Of a DNA stretch of 64,000 bases, positions 14,134 to 22,215 are shown piece by piece. The translations under genes were made by a program, and so were the position numbers. Where the stretch lies: the NCBI RefSeq assembly GCF_041261205.1, contig NZ_JBGCCH010000045.1, forward strand, positions 1 to 64,000. Reading direction: 5' to 3'. The notes under the pieces are model-generated. The model saw only the letters and a program-made list of their open reading frames with translations, searched no databases and was not told where the DNA came from. The stretch's first letter is position 1. Each line of letters begins with the position of its first letter. The stretch is from Catenulispora sp. MAP5-51 (GTDB lineage Bacteria; Actinomycetota; Actinomycetes; Streptomycetales; Catenulisporaceae).

Positions 14134-16089
14134 GTGTCGGCCACCTACGATGACGTGCGGCGGAGCCTCGCCGACGCGCTCCGGGCCGCCGCGTCCACGA
14201 CCGGCCGTTCGGCGCGGGTGGTGAACCTGTACGGGCCGCTCGGTGTCGGCAAGACCCGGCTGGCGCGAGCCGTCTGTCGCGACGTCGCCGACCTCGCGAT
14301 CCGGATCGTGGACGGCGTCGACAGCGATGCCGCCGCGCGTTCGGTTGCTCAGACGCTCGGTGCTCTGCTGCCGGACACTGTGGTCCTCGTGGTCGGCCGC
14401 CGACCGTTGGCGTCCTGGCCGAGCTGGCCGAGCTGGCCGGCTGTCGAGCTGGTCGAGATCCGGCTCGGCCTGTGGCTGGACGCGGATCTGCGGACCCTGG
14501 TCCTGGATGCCGGCGCCGACGCAGATGCCGATGCCACGGCTTTCGCCGGCGGCCTACCCCTGGTCGCCGACCTGTTGTCCCGACGCCGCCGCTCAGGCAT
14601 AGGGCGCGAGGGCTGGGGCGGTGTTGCGGACGAGGCGGCGCAGCAGGTTGTCAGACGCCTGCGATCCGAAATTGGCGACGCACCGCCGACTGGGCCGCAG
14701 GAACGCACTGCGCTCGACAACGCCGACCCCGCCCTGCGAGATGCCGACCCCGCCCTGCGAGACGTGGCCACGCTCGGCAGCGCCGACGCAGACCTGCTCG
14801 CCGACCTCACTGCCGCCGCCTGCACCTGTGACCGGCACGGTGCGCCCGCGCCCACATCTGCATTTGCGCCCGCACCCGCAACCTCCACCGCCCCAGCCGC
14901 CCACATCTTCAACTTCCTCAGCACCCTGAGCATCGTCGAACCGGGCCTCCTCGGCCTCACCGTCCTCGAGCCCTACCGCACCCTCCTCGACGTCGCGCAC
15001 CGCTGGCGCGCCCCCCGCACTGCGGCGCGCACCGTCGCCCTCGGCACCGCCTACCGCCGCCGCCAGATCGCCGCCACCGAGGACCCCGCGCTGCGCGGCC
15101 TGCTCGCCACCGAGACCCTGCGCCTGTCGGCCAATCCCCACGTCCGCGACATCCTCCACCCGCCCGGTGCCGCGGCGTTCCGGGTGCGTCCGGCGATGCC
15201 CGACGACGAGGACGTCATCGTCCGCCTCGTCGCCGAATGGGCCCGGGTCGAAGGGCTCGACCGCCGGCGCGCGCAGCGGGTTCTCGAGCTCTGGATGACG
15301 GCCTCGGCCGGCTCGTTCCACCTTCTCCTCGACGCCGACGAGCGTCCGCTGAGCCTGGCCAACCTCGCCCCCATCACCCCGGAGGCCGCTCCGCTGACCG
15401 ACCGGCTGCTTCAGCAGTACGCCGATCCGGTTGCCGTCCCGGCAGCGGGTTCCTCGGCGGGCAAGGCCCCGGGCCTGCTCGTCGGCATGCTCGTGACGGT
15501 CGATCCGCGCCCGGCCGCCGAGGCGGCGATGTTCCGCCACATCCTGGCCGCCGGAGTGGCCCGCCGCCGCATCATCGTCTCCACCGCCTGGCCTCCCTAC
15601 CAGCACCTCAGCGCCACCCTCGGGCTTCCGCGCCTCGGCGAGACCCGCGACGACCTGCTCGGCTGCGGCCGCCGCAACGCCGTGTTCGACCTCGATCTCA
15701 CCGGCGCGCGCCTGGACCGCTGGCTGCGCACCATGCAACGCGGCGCCGCCGCCCGCACCGACGACCCGTTCACCACAGCGGTCCGGCGCGCCCTGGCCTC
15801 GGTCCGCTCACCGGCCGCACTGGCCGGCAGCGCGCTGCTCGCCCTGCCCGGCCTGGACACCCCGCAGGCGCTGTCCGCCTTCCTGCGCACCACGATCGAG
15901 CAGCTGGCCGCCGCCGAGTCGACGCCCGACGCCGAGGCCGGCCGCGTCCTGGCCGCGTACTACCTGCGCCGGAACAACGGCCACGACGCGATCGCGCGCC
16001 AAGTGCACCTCAGCCGGGCGACGTACTTCCGGCGGCTCGAGCACGGAATCAGGATCCTGACAGGCCTGCTGAGCGAGCTGGTCCGCTGA
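14134..16089 (+). CDS. ATP-binding regulator with GNAT-like region and C-terminal HTH
   Basis: 651 residues from GTG 14134. Residues 34-41 (GPLGVGKT) form a Walker A motif in an AAA/STAND-like NTPase domain (about 20-170), with VVLVVGRRPL as a likely strand-4/sensor segment. A helical, Ala/Pro-rich part follows. From about residue 348 (FRVRPAMPDDEDVIVRLVAEW) to about 515 the sequence resembles a GNAT acyltransferase fold, although its acyl-CoA loop is not clear. The C-terminal 45 residues (HDAIARQVHLSRATYFRRLE) form a helix-turn-helix. The arrangement suggests a transcription factor gated by ATP and perhaps by an acyl-CoA-type ligand. Two ends support the coding call: a start after an intergenic region and a stop just before the convergent desaturase gene. 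Confidence 0.6.
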   Translation: MSATYDDVRRSLADALRAAASTTGRSARVVNLYGPLGVGKTRLARAVCRDVADLAIRIVDGVDSDAAARSVAQTLGALLPDTVVLVVGRRPLASWPSWPSWPAVELVEIRLGLWLDADLRTLVLDAGADADADATAFAGGLPLVADLLSRRRRSGIGREGWGGVADEAAQQVVRRLRSEIGDAPPTGPQERTALDNADPALRDADPALRDVATLGSADADLLADLTAAACTCDRHGAPAPTSAFAPAPATSTAPAAHIFNFLSTLSIVEPGLLGLTVLEPYRTLLDVAHRWRAPRTAARTVALGTAYRRRQIAATEDPALRGLLATETLRLSANPHVRDILHPPGAAAFRVRPAMPDDEDVIVRLVAEWARVEGLDRRRAQRVLELWMTASAGSFHLLLDADERPLSLANLAPITPEAAPLTDRLLQQYADPVAVPAAGSSAGKAPGLLVGMLVTVDPRPAAEAAMFRHILAAGVARRRIIVSTAWPPYQHLSATLGLPRLGETRDDLLGCGRRNAVFDLDLTGARLDRWLRTMQRGAAARTDDPFTTAVRRALASVRSPAALAGSALLALPGLDTPQALSAFLRTTIEQLAAAESTPDAEAGRVLAAYYLRRNNGHDAIARQVHLSRATYFRRLEHGIRILTGLLSELVR

Positions 16090-16115
16090 GCGCGCGTGGT
16101 GTGCGGTCCCCGCCG

Positions 16116-16793
16116 CTAAGCGCTCACACCCAACGTCTTGGCCGTCTTCGACGCGGGCACCTCGTCCTTGTCCGGATAGGTGTTCAGCACCTTGTCCGAG
16201 ACCGGGGTGATGATCCCGAACCAGTACTTCTCGTTCCGGAAGTGGTGCAGCTGGTGAGTCCTGCGGATCGTCCGGTACAGCGCGGTCTTCGGGCGGTACG
16301 CGGAGTGGATCAGGAAATGGGTCCACTCGTAGGCGCCGAGCGAGGCCACGGCGGTCGCGAACCCGGTGAGCGCGGGCCGGACGGCACGCGCCCCGGCGAG
16401 GTTGGCGGCGGCCAGTGCGGCGATCGCCGGGATCAGCGTCTGCCGGGGGATGAACACCAGCTCCGGGTCGCGGGGGTCGCGGTGGTGCTCGCGGTGGGAG
16501 CGTGCCAGAAGGCTGTCGACGGTGCGTCCGGCGACCTCTCGCGGGCGCTGGTGCAGGACATGGACGTGGACCATCCACTCGACGAACGGTTCGACGCCGA
16601 TGATCACCGCCGCCGCGGTGGCGTCGCGCCGGGTCCAGCGGCCCAGCGCCAGCCGTGAGGCCAGGGCCGCGGCGGTCCCGGCGCCCAGCACGCGCGCGTT
16701 GCGGTGCCGGGCGAACTGGCCGGCGGCCTGGCGCAGGGTCAGGCCGGCGCCGGTGAACTCGGTCCGGGTGGGCGTCGTCGAGTCGAACATCAT
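16116..16793 (-). CDS. Sterol desaturase/fatty acid hydroxylase family protein
   Basis: 225 residues from ATG 16793, overlapping the upstream regulator's stop (ATGA). Histidine clusters typical of the di-iron membrane hydroxylase superfamily are present: HVHVLHQRP (about residue 76), HREHH (about 98), HFLIHSAYRP and HQLHHFRNEKYWFGI. Two or three hydrophobic stretches (about 40-70 and 115-155) would anchor it in the membrane. The family inserts oxygen into lipid, carotenoid or sterol substrates; the substrate here is unknown. Co-transcribed with the FadR-type regulator, so fatty-acid-like ligands may control it. Confidence 0.78.
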   Translation of the reverse strand: MMFDSTTPTRTEFTGAGLTLRQAAGQFARHRNARVLGAGTAAALASRLALGRWTRRDATAAAVIIGVEPFVEWMVHVHVLHQRPREVAGRTVDSLLARSHREHHRDPRDPELVFIPRQTLIPAIAALAAANLAGARAVRPALTGFATAVASLGAYEWTHFLIHSAYRPKTALYRTIRRTHQLHHFRNEKYWFGIITPVSDKVLNTYPDKDEVPASKTAKTLGVSA

Positions 16794-17488
16794 GCCTCCA
16801 GGAACAGGGATATCGCGGTGGTTCCGACCGCCAGCAGCTCCGAGGCGGCCGCGCGGGCGCGCTCCGGGTCGCGGTCGTCGATCGCGGCGATCACCGCCAG
16901 GTAGCGGGGGACCGCGGCCAGTTCGTCGGCCAGGAGGCGGGCCACCACCGCCGCGGCGGGTTGGTAGGCCTGACGCAGGGCGTTGAGAGAGAGCCGGTAA
17001 CAGATGTTGCCCGACCCGTCGACGACCAGGTCCCAGAACCGGGTGTCCAGAGCCCGGCCCCCGTCGGTGGCGCCGAGCTCGGCGACGGCCTGACGCAGCT
17101 CGGACGTGTCGTCCAGCCGCGTCGCGCACAGGGCCGCGGCATCGGCGCCCACGGCTTGCCGCATCTCCATCACCGAGCGGACGACCTCCGGGTCCAGCGC
17201 GCCGTCGGGACGCTGGAACAGCCGGGGCAGCAGGTCCAGGCCCGAGTGGGACCGGTAGTCCCGGACCCGGGTGCTGCCGCCGTGCCGGATCTCCACCAGC
17301 CCGAGCTGGTCCAGCCGCTGCAGGGCCTCACGGACCACTTGGCGGGTGACCCCCAGCTGCGAGGTCAGTACGCGCTCGGACGGCAGGGGCGAGCCCGGGT
17401 CCAGCGTGCCGTCCAGGATCTGGCCGATGATCTGCTCGAAGACGGCGGAGGAGAAGGACCGGCGATCCACCGGGGCGAAGGAGCTCAC
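16790..17488 (-). CDS. FadR/GntR-family transcriptional regulator (FCD domain)
   Basis: 232 residues from GTG 17488 (MSSFAPVDRRSFSSAVFEQI); a TTG at 17524 would add 12 residues but lies against the operator. The N-terminal winged helix (about 10-75) has PSERVLTSQLGVTRQVVREA and LDQLGLVEIRHG, classic for GntR proteins. The C-terminal all-helical FCD region (about 90-230) contains MEMRQAVGADAA, typical of FadR-subfamily ligand sensors that bind carboxylates or acyl-CoA, often with a metal. It precedes and overlaps the desaturase-type gene. A perfect TGGTC-A-GACCA palindrome 38-48 bases upstream suggests autoregulation. Confidence 0.85.
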   Translation of the reverse strand: MSSFAPVDRRSFSSAVFEQIIGQILDGTLDPGSPLPSERVLTSQLGVTRQVVREALQRLDQLGLVEIRHGGSTRVRDYRSHSGLDLLPRLFQRPDGALDPEVVRSVMEMRQAVGADAAALCATRLDDTSELRQAVAELGATDGGRALDTRFWDLVVDGSGNICYRLSLNALRQAYQPAAAVVARLLADELAAVPRYLAVIAAIDDRDPERARAAASELLAVGTTAISLFLEA

Positions 17489-17525
17489 TCCGCGAGCGTC
17501 GCAGACTTCTGGTGTAGTGGTCAAG

Positions 17526-17536
17526 TGGTCAGACCA
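17526..17536. promoter_or_regulatory. FadR/GntR-type operator
   Basis: TGGTCAGACCA is a perfect 11-base palindrome matching the TGGTNNNACCA pattern of FadR-subfamily sites. It lies just upstream of the regulator gene; extra TGGTCA half sites adjoin it at 17517 and on the other side. Confidence 0.65.
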
Positions 17537-17576
17537 GTTGAGTTTCGCGGGACTGCCTGACCGGATCAGACCCCTC

Positions 17577-17592
17577 TGTGATGAATGTCACC
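17577..17592. promoter_or_regulatory. CRP-like binding site
   Basis: TGTGA-TGAATG-TCACC matches the CRP consensus TGTGA-N6-TCACA at nine of ten positions. It lies about 250 bases upstream of the c-di-AMP riboswitch that precedes the M23 peptidase gene. In streptomycetes and mycobacteria, CRP controls some muralytic genes with similar leaders (established). Binding here is inference. Confidence 0.45.
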
Positions 17593-17840
17593 GACTTCGA
17601 CACGTTTGGTCGCTCATTGCCACGGCGCCCGCACGACCCGCGAGAAGGTCGCCGCCCGGTGAGTGGCCGTGCGTGCCCTGTTGTCGAACCGGGTGTGCTG
17701 CGTGTTCCTCTGATCGCGCACGGTGTTCGACCTGGTGGTGCGCCGAGGCGATACCGCGGGTTCGGCTCCGGTCACGCTTGCCAGTCAGGCAATTCCGGGC
17801 TTTGCTTCAGCAACCGCTCGGCCCATCGCCCGGCGGCCGT

Positions 17841-18021
17841 CTCGGACGCCAACGCCGAATCCTGCCGGGCTCCGAGGTCACCTTCGAGTTCACGGAACGG
17901 CAGGAGCGGGGGACCCAGGTAAGGCGCCGTTCCGCTCCGCCGGAACGGCTCGGGGTGAAGCCGCCGCGGGCGGCCGGGCTCTCTCGCCCGAACCCGACAG
18001 CTCACCTCGCAGGCGTCAGAG
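17841..18021 (+). ncRNA. ydaO: ydaO-type cyclic di-AMP riboswitch
   Basis: Conserved blocks of the ydaO/yuaA family appear in order: GGCAGGAGCGGGGGACCC (17899-17916), CGGGGTGAAGCC (17951-17962) and CCCGAACCCGACAGCTCACC with CTCGCAGGCG. The closing P1 stem pairs CTCGGACGCC (17841-17850) with GGCGTCAGAG (18012-18021) with one mismatch. An AATCCTGCCG/CGGCAGGA pair supports an internal helix. The 3' arm of P1 runs into AGAGAGGA, the ribosome site of the M23 peptidase gene, so translational control is possible. Such riboswitches often control cell-wall hydrolases in actinobacteria, turning them down at high c-di-AMP (established). Confidence 0.9.
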
Positions 18022-18032
18022 AGGAACAACCC

Positions 18033-18617
18033 ATGTCTGCCCTCGGACACACTCCGCGGCGACGCCTTTCTCGCCGTGCCACGTTCGGTCTGGTCGCCGG
18101 GGTCGCCGCCATCGCTGTGCCGGTGGTCGGGGCGAGCGGCGCACACGCCGCGGCGTACCCGGCCGCCACGCCCGCCATGGCGGCCGCCGCCACGACCACG
18201 GCACCGGTCTCCTCCGGCGACGTCGCCCCGCTGGCCGTTCTGCGGATCACCGAGCCGTACGGAGTCCCCGGCCCCTGGGCCGCCGGACACCACACCGGCG
18301 TCGATCTGGCCGCGGCCGTCGGCACGGGCGTCCGCTCGGTCGGCGCCGGCACCGTCGTGCGCAGCGGCTGGGACGGGGCGTACGGCATCGACGTCCTGGT
18401 CAAGCTCGACGACGGCAAGTACGCACTCTACGGCCACCTGTCACAGGCCTCTGTCTTCGCGGGCGCCGGTGTGCGGGCCGGCCAGCAGATCGGGCTGTCC
18501 GGGGCGACCGGTCACGTCACCGGCCCGCACCTGCACTTCGAGGTGCGGACGACGCCGTATTACGGCTCTGACATCAACCCGGTCACCTACCTGCGGGAGC
18601 ACGGCGTCACCCTCTGA
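18033..18617 (+). CDS. M23 family metallopeptidase (LytM domain), riboswitch-controlled
   Basis: 194 residues from ATG 18033, with GAGAGGA eight bases upstream. The N-terminus (RRRLSRRATFGLVAGVAAIA) is a secretion signal ending near ANAA at residue 40. The LytM domain shows the zinc ligands H87 and D91 (HHTGVD) and H168 in HLHFEV (166-171), plus YGHLS. No LysM, CHAP or SH3 binding domain is present. It probably cuts peptide cross-bridges in peptidoglycan outside the cell. Expression is predicted to respond to c-di-AMP through the leader riboswitch and perhaps to cAMP through a CRP-like site. Confidence 0.88.
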   Translation: MSALGHTPRRRLSRRATFGLVAGVAAIAVPVVGASGAHAAAYPAATPAMAAAATTTAPVSSGDVAPLAVLRITEPYGVPGPWAAGHHTGVDLAAAVGTGVRSVGAGTVVRSGWDGAYGIDVLVKLDDGKYALYGHLSQASVFAGAGVRAGQQIGLSGATGHVTGPHLHFEVRTTPYYGSDINPVTYLREHGVTL

Positions 18618-18625
18618 TCGCACCG

Positions 18626-18670
18626 GCTCGGCCGCTCGCGGCGCGCGCCTCCTCCCGTCAGCGGCCGAGC
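18626..18670. terminator. Bidirectional hairpin terminator
   Basis: GCTCGGCCGCT at 18626-18636 pairs perfectly with 18660-18670 across a 23-base loop, between the convergent M23 and ACT-domain genes. It includes the stop codon of the ACT gene. Confidence 0.55.
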
Positions 18671-19158
18671 GCCGCCAGGGCGCCGGCGCGCGCGGCCTCG
18701 GTCATGGTGAACGGCAGGCCCTGCCGGACCACCGCGACCCGGCGGCCGTCGGGGACCGGGACGATGAGCACCGTCGCGTCCGCGACGCCTTCGGTGCCCT
18801 CGTCCCACCAGGCGTCATCGGCGCCGAGGAGGTCGGCCATGATGTCGGGGAGGGTGTCCGGGGCGGCCAGTAGGGCAGCGGCCAGCTGAAGCGCCTTGGT
18901 CGGGGCGTCGACCAGGTCGTGCGGATCGGCCGGGACGGCGGTGACCTGCGTGCCGCCGGCCCTGCTGACCGTCTCGATCAGCCGGAAGCGGCTGATCTCC
19001 TCGGGGGTGCTGACGAAGAACTCGTCGACCGGCCCGCCCTCATGCGTCTGGACGCTGAAGCCGAACACGTTGCAGCCACAGGCCGCGATCGCCGCGGTGA
19101 TCGCGGCCAGGCGGCCTGGCTCGTCCTCCAGTGCCGCGCGAATCCGCCATAGAGCCAT
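18658..19158 (-). CDS. ACT-domain regulatory protein
   Basis: 166 residues from ATG 19158 (MALWRIRAALEDEPGRLAAI); an in-frame ATG at 19182 is possible but adds only a non-conserved stretch. Residues 1-75 form an ACT domain with the typical LEDEPGRLAAITAAIAACGC helix and FGFSVQT strand. The remaining 90 residues (ALQLAAALLAAPDTLPDIMA, DDAWWDEG) look like a second, degenerate ligand-binding module. ACT domains bind amino acids and control enzymes or transcription; no catalytic partner is adjacent. Cytoplasmic, function unknown. Confidence 0.72.
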   Translation of the reverse strand: MALWRIRAALEDEPGRLAAITAAIAACGCNVFGFSVQTHEGGPVDEFFVSTPEEISRFRLIETVSRAGGTQVTAVPADPHDLVDAPTKALQLAAALLAAPDTLPDIMADLLGADDAWWDEGTEGVADATVLIVPVPDGRRVAVVRQGLPFTMTEAARAGALAALGR

Positions 19159-19341
19159 ACCGCGAATGATCCCACTCACCATCTGTACTGCGCACGTGTC
19201 GCTCCCGCCAAAGCTTCCCGACGTACTGCACAGTGAGCGGACCGGATCAACGCAGTGCAACCTGGGAAACGGCGCCCGTGAACTTGATCAACCCATCTCG
19301 ATCGGCAGCCCCGGCCGAAGGCCACCGCCCGGCGGACGGCA

Positions 19342-20643
19342 GTGAGTAGCGGCACCTGGACAGCCGCCGCCGTGTCCGGGATCGCCGCCGCCTACGCCCT
19401 CACCTCCCGGCGGCTGTCCACGACACCGGTGTCCGCGGCCATGGTCTTCGTCGGCTCCGGCATCGCGATCGGTCCCGTCGGCCTGAACCTGGTCAGCGTG
19501 CAGACCGACACCGAGCCCCTGCGCACCCTGGTGGAAGCGGCCCTGACCCTGGTGCTGTTCACCGACGCCACGACCGTGCGCCCGGCGGATCTGCGCAGCG
19601 GCGGTGCCCTCTCCGGGCGGCTGCTTTCGGTCGGCCTGGTGCTCACCATCGGCGCCGGATGGCTGCTGGCCTGGCCGCTGCTACCGGGCCTGACCGTTTG
19701 GGAGCTGGCCCTGGTCGCCGCGATCCTGGCCCCCACCGACGCGGCACTGGGCAAGAGCGCCATCTCCGATCCGCGGGTACCGAGCCTGATCCGTCAGACG
19801 CTCAACGTGGAGAGCGGACTGAACGACGGCCTGGTACTGCCCTTCTTCGTGCTCTTCCTCGCCGCCATCCCCGGCACCTCCTACGCGCATCAGGGCGTCG
19901 CCGACACCTTCTGGCGCGCCCTGCTGCTCAGCCCGGCGATCGGCCTGGCCGTCGGCGGGATCACCGGCCGACTCCTGCACGTCTCGCTCGACCACGGCTG
20001 GGTGGCATCGGACTGGCGGCCCGTCTGCGTGCTCGCCGCGGCCGCCGGCGCCTACACCCTGGCCACGCTCACCCACGGAAGCGGCTTCATCGGCGCGTGG
20101 GTGGCCGGGTTCGCCTTCGCCCGCCCCCTGCGCCGCGGCAAGCGGCCGGAAGCCGAGGTGGCCCGCACCACCGAACTGGCCGAAGACCTCGGCGGGCTGC
20201 TGACCATGCTCAGCCTGCTGCTGTTCGGCGCGGTCCTGCTCGGTCCCGCCCTGGAGCACCTCAGCTGGCGCATCGCCGGATACGCCGTCCTGAGCCTGAC
20301 CGTGATCCGCATGCTCCCCGTCGCGCTCGCCCTGACCGCGAGCAGACTGAAGGCACCCACCGTGGCCTACATCGGCTGGTTCGGCCCGCGCGGACTGGCC
20401 TCTGTCGTGTTCGGGCTCCTGGTCGCCGAGGAGAACCTCCACGGCGCCGACCTCATCGGCCACGTCGTCGCCATCACCGTCGGACTCAGTGTGCTGCTCC
20501 ACGGGGCATCCGCCGCGGCGCTCGCCGCCCGCTACGGGCGCTGGTACCGGCGAACATCCGCGGCCACGCCGAACCTGCGCGAGAGCGCCACCACGCCCGT
20601 CACACCGCGACGCGGCAGACTGGGCGCGGGCGAAGCCGGCTGA
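19342..20643 (+). CDS. Cation:proton antiporter (CPA1/NhaP type)
   Basis: 433 residues from GTG 19342. Twelve or so membrane helices can be traced. The helix-5 motif LAPTDAALG (about residues 128-136) and the ND pair in ESGLNDGLVLPFF (about 154-166) are the ion-binding signature of CPA1 Na+/H+ exchangers, and YIGWFGPRGLASVVFGLL near residue 345 is the conserved arginine helix. The C-terminal tail is short, with no regulatory RCK or CBS domain. The protein would exchange Na+ or K+ for protons at the membrane. Confidence 0.87.
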   Translation: MSSGTWTAAAVSGIAAAYALTSRRLSTTPVSAAMVFVGSGIAIGPVGLNLVSVQTDTEPLRTLVEAALTLVLFTDATTVRPADLRSGGALSGRLLSVGLVLTIGAGWLLAWPLLPGLTVWELALVAAILAPTDAALGKSAISDPRVPSLIRQTLNVESGLNDGLVLPFFVLFLAAIPGTSYAHQGVADTFWRALLLSPAIGLAVGGITGRLLHVSLDHGWVASDWRPVCVLAAAAGAYTLATLTHGSGFIGAWVAGFAFARPLRRGKRPEAEVARTTELAEDLGGLLTMLSLLLFGAVLLGPALEHLSWRIAGYAVLSLTVIRMLPVALALTASRLKAPTVAYIGWFGPRGLASVVFGLLVAEENLHGADLIGHVVAITVGLSVLLHGASAAALAARYGRWYRRTSAATPNLRESATTPVTPRRGRLGAGEAG

Positions 20644-20721
20644 CACGCCTCGCGGACCGGGAGCCGGCGATCCGGCGTCCGGCGAGCTGGCGATCCGGCG
20701 TGTATGCGCGGGGTCGTGGGG

Positions 20722-21300
20722 TTACGGGTGGTACTTCTCCTCGACCGTCTGCACGTTGCCGGTCTTGCGATCCATGGTGACCCGGATCTTCACGGCGTCG
20801 GTCTTCGAGGCGGTCTCCAGTTGGGCCTCGGTGCACTTCGTGCTGCCGTAGCCGTCCCCGCCGATGGTCACGCTGCCGTCGGGGCCCCCGCAGATCGCGG
20901 CCGCGCCAAGGATCTTGGTGTCGTCCGCGACGTAGAACGCCTGGTCCGCGCTGCCGTCGTCGGGATGCACGATGAATTTTCCGGGGGCGAGGTACTGCAG
21001 CGTGCCGACGATCGCGACAAGGGTCCCGGCGTTGGCGACGCCTCCTCCGGCGGAGCCGGTCGAGCTGCTCCCGCCGGCCGGCCGAGAGCTCGACGGGGCG
21101 GAAGAGGCGGTCGTGGAGCTCGCAGCCGTCGTGGTGGAACCGCCGCCCGCCGCCGTGGTGGCCGGCGAAGTCGGCGCGGCCTCTTCTGTCGATGTCACCG
21201 TGACAGGTGCCGTCGCCGACTTGCTGCTGCTGCCGCATGCGGCAAGGCTGCCGGCCATTGCGGCGACCACGACGATCTCGGCGAAACGCACTCGTGCCAT
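20722..21300 (-). CDS. Lipoprotein, function unknown
   Basis: 192 residues from ATG 21300, with AAAGGGA seven bases upstream. A lipobox AGSLAAC ends the signal peptide at about residue 22. A Ser/Thr/Ala/Gly-rich linker follows (residues 23-90, with repeated TTAA and SST groups), then a folded domain (about 90-192) with LVAIVGTLQYLAPGKFIV, VADDTKILGAAAICGG and TEAQLETASKTDAVKIRV. Two cysteines in this part may pair. It resembles DUF5666-like OB/beta-barrel domains loosely. Divergent from the membrane-bound XRE regulator gene. Confidence 0.6.
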   Translation of the reverse strand: MARVRFAEIVVVAAMAGSLAACGSSSKSATAPVTVTSTEEAAPTSPATTAAGGGSTTTAASSTTASSAPSSSRPAGGSSSTGSAGGGVANAGTLVAIVGTLQYLAPGKFIVHPDDGSADQAFYVADDTKILGAAAICGGPDGSVTIGGDGYGSTKCTEAQLETASKTDAVKIRVTMDRKTGNVQTVEEKYHP

Positions 21301-21413
21301 GACATTCCCTTTCTGGTGGAACATGCTTACACCGACATGACGGGTCACACGGCGACCGGTTGTCACGGCCCTGATAACAGTTCGGTCACGACACCCGCTG
21401 CCGGACCACCCCT

Positions 21414-21442
21414 TTGCCCCATGGCGACGTCGTTCATAATGG
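21414..21442 (+). promoter_or_regulatory. Possible sigma-70-type promoter for the XRE operon
   Basis: TTGCCC at 21414-21419 and TAATGG at 21437-21442, spaced 17 bases, lie 45 bases upstream of the ATG at 21487. This is a reasonable housekeeping promoter match for a high-GC actinobacterium; no experimental support. Confidence 0.35.
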
Positions 21443-21486
21443 CTTCGCACAGGCCTCATCTGTGCTGCGGCGATGAAAGGGACGCT

Positions 21487-22215
21487 ATGGCGCGATGGAG
21501 GCCGCTCCCCGCGGGCCTGGATCCGGCGGTGGTCAGGTTCGTCGTGCAGTTGCGCAAGCTCAAGGACGACAGCGGGCTGAGTCTGCCGCGCCTGGCCGCC
21601 AAAACCGGCTACAGCGCCTCGTCCTGGGAACGGTACTTCGTGGGCAAGACGCTGCCTCCCGCGGCGGCGGTCGAAGCCCTGGCCGCGCTCGTCGGCGCCG
21701 ATCCGGTGCGCATCGAGGTGCTCCGCGAAGCCGCGTCCCGGGCGCCGGTGGATCAGCAGCCTGATGAGCAGGCCGCCGATGAACCGGCGGGGCCTCGCCC
21801 TGCCGCTTCGTCCCGGACCCGGCGTCTCGGCCGGACGGCCCTGACCGCCGGCGCGGGTGCCGTCGTCGGCGCGGCGATCACGCTGCTGGTGCTGAGCCCG
21901 GAGCCCGCCAACGCCAAGCCGCAAGCCTTGGTGGTCAAGCCGCGAACCGTCTACACCTGCACGTACACCCAACGCGACGGCCGGTGGTACGCCGGCAACA
22001 GCACGACGACCAGCGACATCCTCGAGGTCGACATGTGGGGCCCGGAGGTCGCCGAGCTCCAGTGCCTGTTGCAGCACGCCGGATTCTCGCCGGGAGCCGC
22101 CGACGGCAACTTCGGCCCGCTGACCGAGACCGCCGTGATCGACGCGCAGAAGGCACACCATCTGGACGTCGACGGCCAGGTCGGACCGCAGACCTGGGCG
22201 GCCCTGCGCGGATGA
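21487..22215 (+). CDS. Transmembrane XRE regulator with peptidoglycan-binding domain
   Basis: 242 residues from ATG 21487, with GAAAGGGA upstream. Residues 14-75 form an XRE-type helix-turn-helix (LRKLKDDSGLSLPRLAAKTG, SASSWERYFVGKTLPP). A basic linker (SRTRRLGR) leads into a single membrane helix at about 117-137 (TAGAGAVVGAAITLLVL). The exported C-terminal part has two cysteines and a peptidoglycan-binding-1 domain at about 178-242 (GPEVAELQCLLQHAGF, DGNFGPLTETAVIDAQKAH, VGPQTWAAL). A DNA-binding domain inside is thus tied to a wall-binding domain outside. Overlaps the next gene by four bases (ATGA). Confidence 0.82.
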   Translation: MARWRPLPAGLDPAVVRFVVQLRKLKDDSGLSLPRLAAKTGYSASSWERYFVGKTLPPAAAVEALAALVGADPVRIEVLREAASRAPVDQQPDEQAADEPAGPRPAASSRTRRLGRTALTAGAGAVVGAAITLLVLSPEPANAKPQALVVKPRTVYTCTYTQRDGRWYAGNSTTTSDILEVDMWGPEVAELQCLLQHAGFSPGAADGNFGPLTETAVIDAQKAHHLDVDGQVGPQTWAALRG

